A DNA stretch of 7,039 nucleotides from Acidobacteriota bacterium (GTDB taxonomy: Bacteria > Acidobacteriota > Terriglobia > Bryobacterales > Bryobacteraceae), in the NCBI GenBank assembly GCA_947505565.1, contig CANNLB010000130.1, forward strand, positions 1-7,039, in the 5' to 3' direction. Position numbers and translations under genes: made by a program. The notes beneath the pieces were generated by a model. It saw nothing but the letters and a program-made list of their open reading frames with translations. It did no database searches and was not told where the DNA came from. Shown here piece by piece: positions 6,497-7,039 of this stretch (the first letter of the stretch is position 1; each line of letters starts with the position of its first letter).

Positions 6497-7039
6497 TCAG
6501 ACATCCTGACCTCTACGGAAATCACATTGAGCCGGTTTCGTAGACGAGGCGCAAATCGGTCCCTGGGGAAATGGTCTGGGTGGTATTGAGGTGAACGCAG
6601 AGGTGGCGCGGGCGAAGTCGTGGGCGTTCTGCGCGAGATGATGGAGGCGGACCGTGAGCGTCTTGGCCAAAAAATCGGGGACCAAGTCCGCTCCATTGCG
6701 AAGTATGTGGCGCAGGAGCGCCCTGGCATCGTCCTCGCAGGCGAGCCACTCGCGCAGCACCGAAACCAGCGCGGTCTCGGCCCGGTAAGCGATCATTTTG
6801 TTCGTATCCAGGAAATGCTTACGCTCCGGCAGCAGGCGCAGAAACCGCTCCGGTTCCGGCAACTCGCCACTCGGCACGCGCTTGGGTCGCGGCTTCCGTT
6901 CGGCCTGGAGATCGGTGATCGCCTGATGCCGTTCCGCTTTTGCGCCTGATTACGGTCCTCCGGTTCGGTCTCCAACGGACTCTTAAGGGACAGAGCGTTG
7001 TAGCGCGCGCTCTCCCCCCTCCGTGCCAACATAGCTGAG
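6497..7039 (-). pseudogene. Transposase remnant, 3' part, frameshifted
   Basis: Read on the - strand, the best-preserved part (about 6612-6925) gives PEPERFLRLLPERKHFLDT, then KMIAYRAETAL, EDDARALLRHIL, ADLVPDF and TLTVRLHHLAQNA. I remember this pattern (KHFLDT.K.IAYRAETA... DDAR.L.R.... ADL.PD....TLTVRLHHL) as the C-terminal part of transposases frequent in planctomycetes and acidobacteria; I cannot name the IS family. The gene is broken. Near 6930-6945 the frame changes from an upstream piece (DRNQAQKR) to HQAITDLQAERKPRPKR. Near 6600-6612 a missing base shifts it into LCVHLNTTQTISPGTDLRLV. Close to the end a TGA and another shift precede RGQDV and the final TGA (complement of 6497-6499). 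The 5' part lies beyond the window or is lost. I see no terminal inverted repeat. It points toward the pseudogene at 5122-6448, 48 nt away. Confidence 0.72.

Noticed and set aside
6620..6949. Open frame of 109 codons on the + strand near the right edge
   Set aside because: It is the antisense of the transposase remnant, whose - strand translation shows conserved motifs.

Overview
The window is GC-rich, and the left half uses C-ending codons very strongly. Gene order and protein style suggest an acidobacterium, possibly of the Solibacter/Bryobacter type. This is an inference from codon bias and remembered sequence style; no marker gene here proves it.

From left to right on the + strand: (1) the last 47 codons of a protein that looks like a sugar ABC-transporter substrate-binding protein; (2) a complete Ldh_2-family (malate/L-lactate dehydrogenase type) oxidoreductase overlapping its end; (3) a compact housekeeping run of xseB (exonuclease VII small subunit), ispA-type short-chain prenyl diphosphate synthase, tlyA-type rRNA 2'-O-methyltransferase and nadK (NAD kinase); (4) a dicarboxylate/amino-acid:cation symporter joined to nadK by an ATGA overlap. 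Gaps in this block are 6 nt or less and several genes overlap, so positions 1 to 5089 look like one co-transcribed block or two fused ones. A possible internal promoter lies immediately before xseB. A perfect 11-bp hairpin at 5103-5129 closes the block.

The right quarter (about 5122-7039) is decayed DNA. A gene for a probable secreted protein of about 440 residues (+ strand, about 5122-6448) carries two nonsense codons and about three frameshifts, yet most of its protein can be read by switching frames. Facing it on the - strand is the 3' part of a broken transposase (6497 to the window edge), also with several frameshifts.

The intact genes supply isoprenoid precursors (IspA), NADP(H) (NadK), ribosome modification (TlyA) and DNA repair (XseB), plus uptake of organic acids or acidic amino acids. 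The first two genes look like the tail of a separate sugar or sugar-acid catabolic operon. I found no CRISPR array, tRNA, rRNA or recognisable defence system, and I do not see a convincing new biological system. The most useful observations are the reconstructable pseudogene, the possible leaderless promoter of xseB and the variant sodium-site residue in the symporter.
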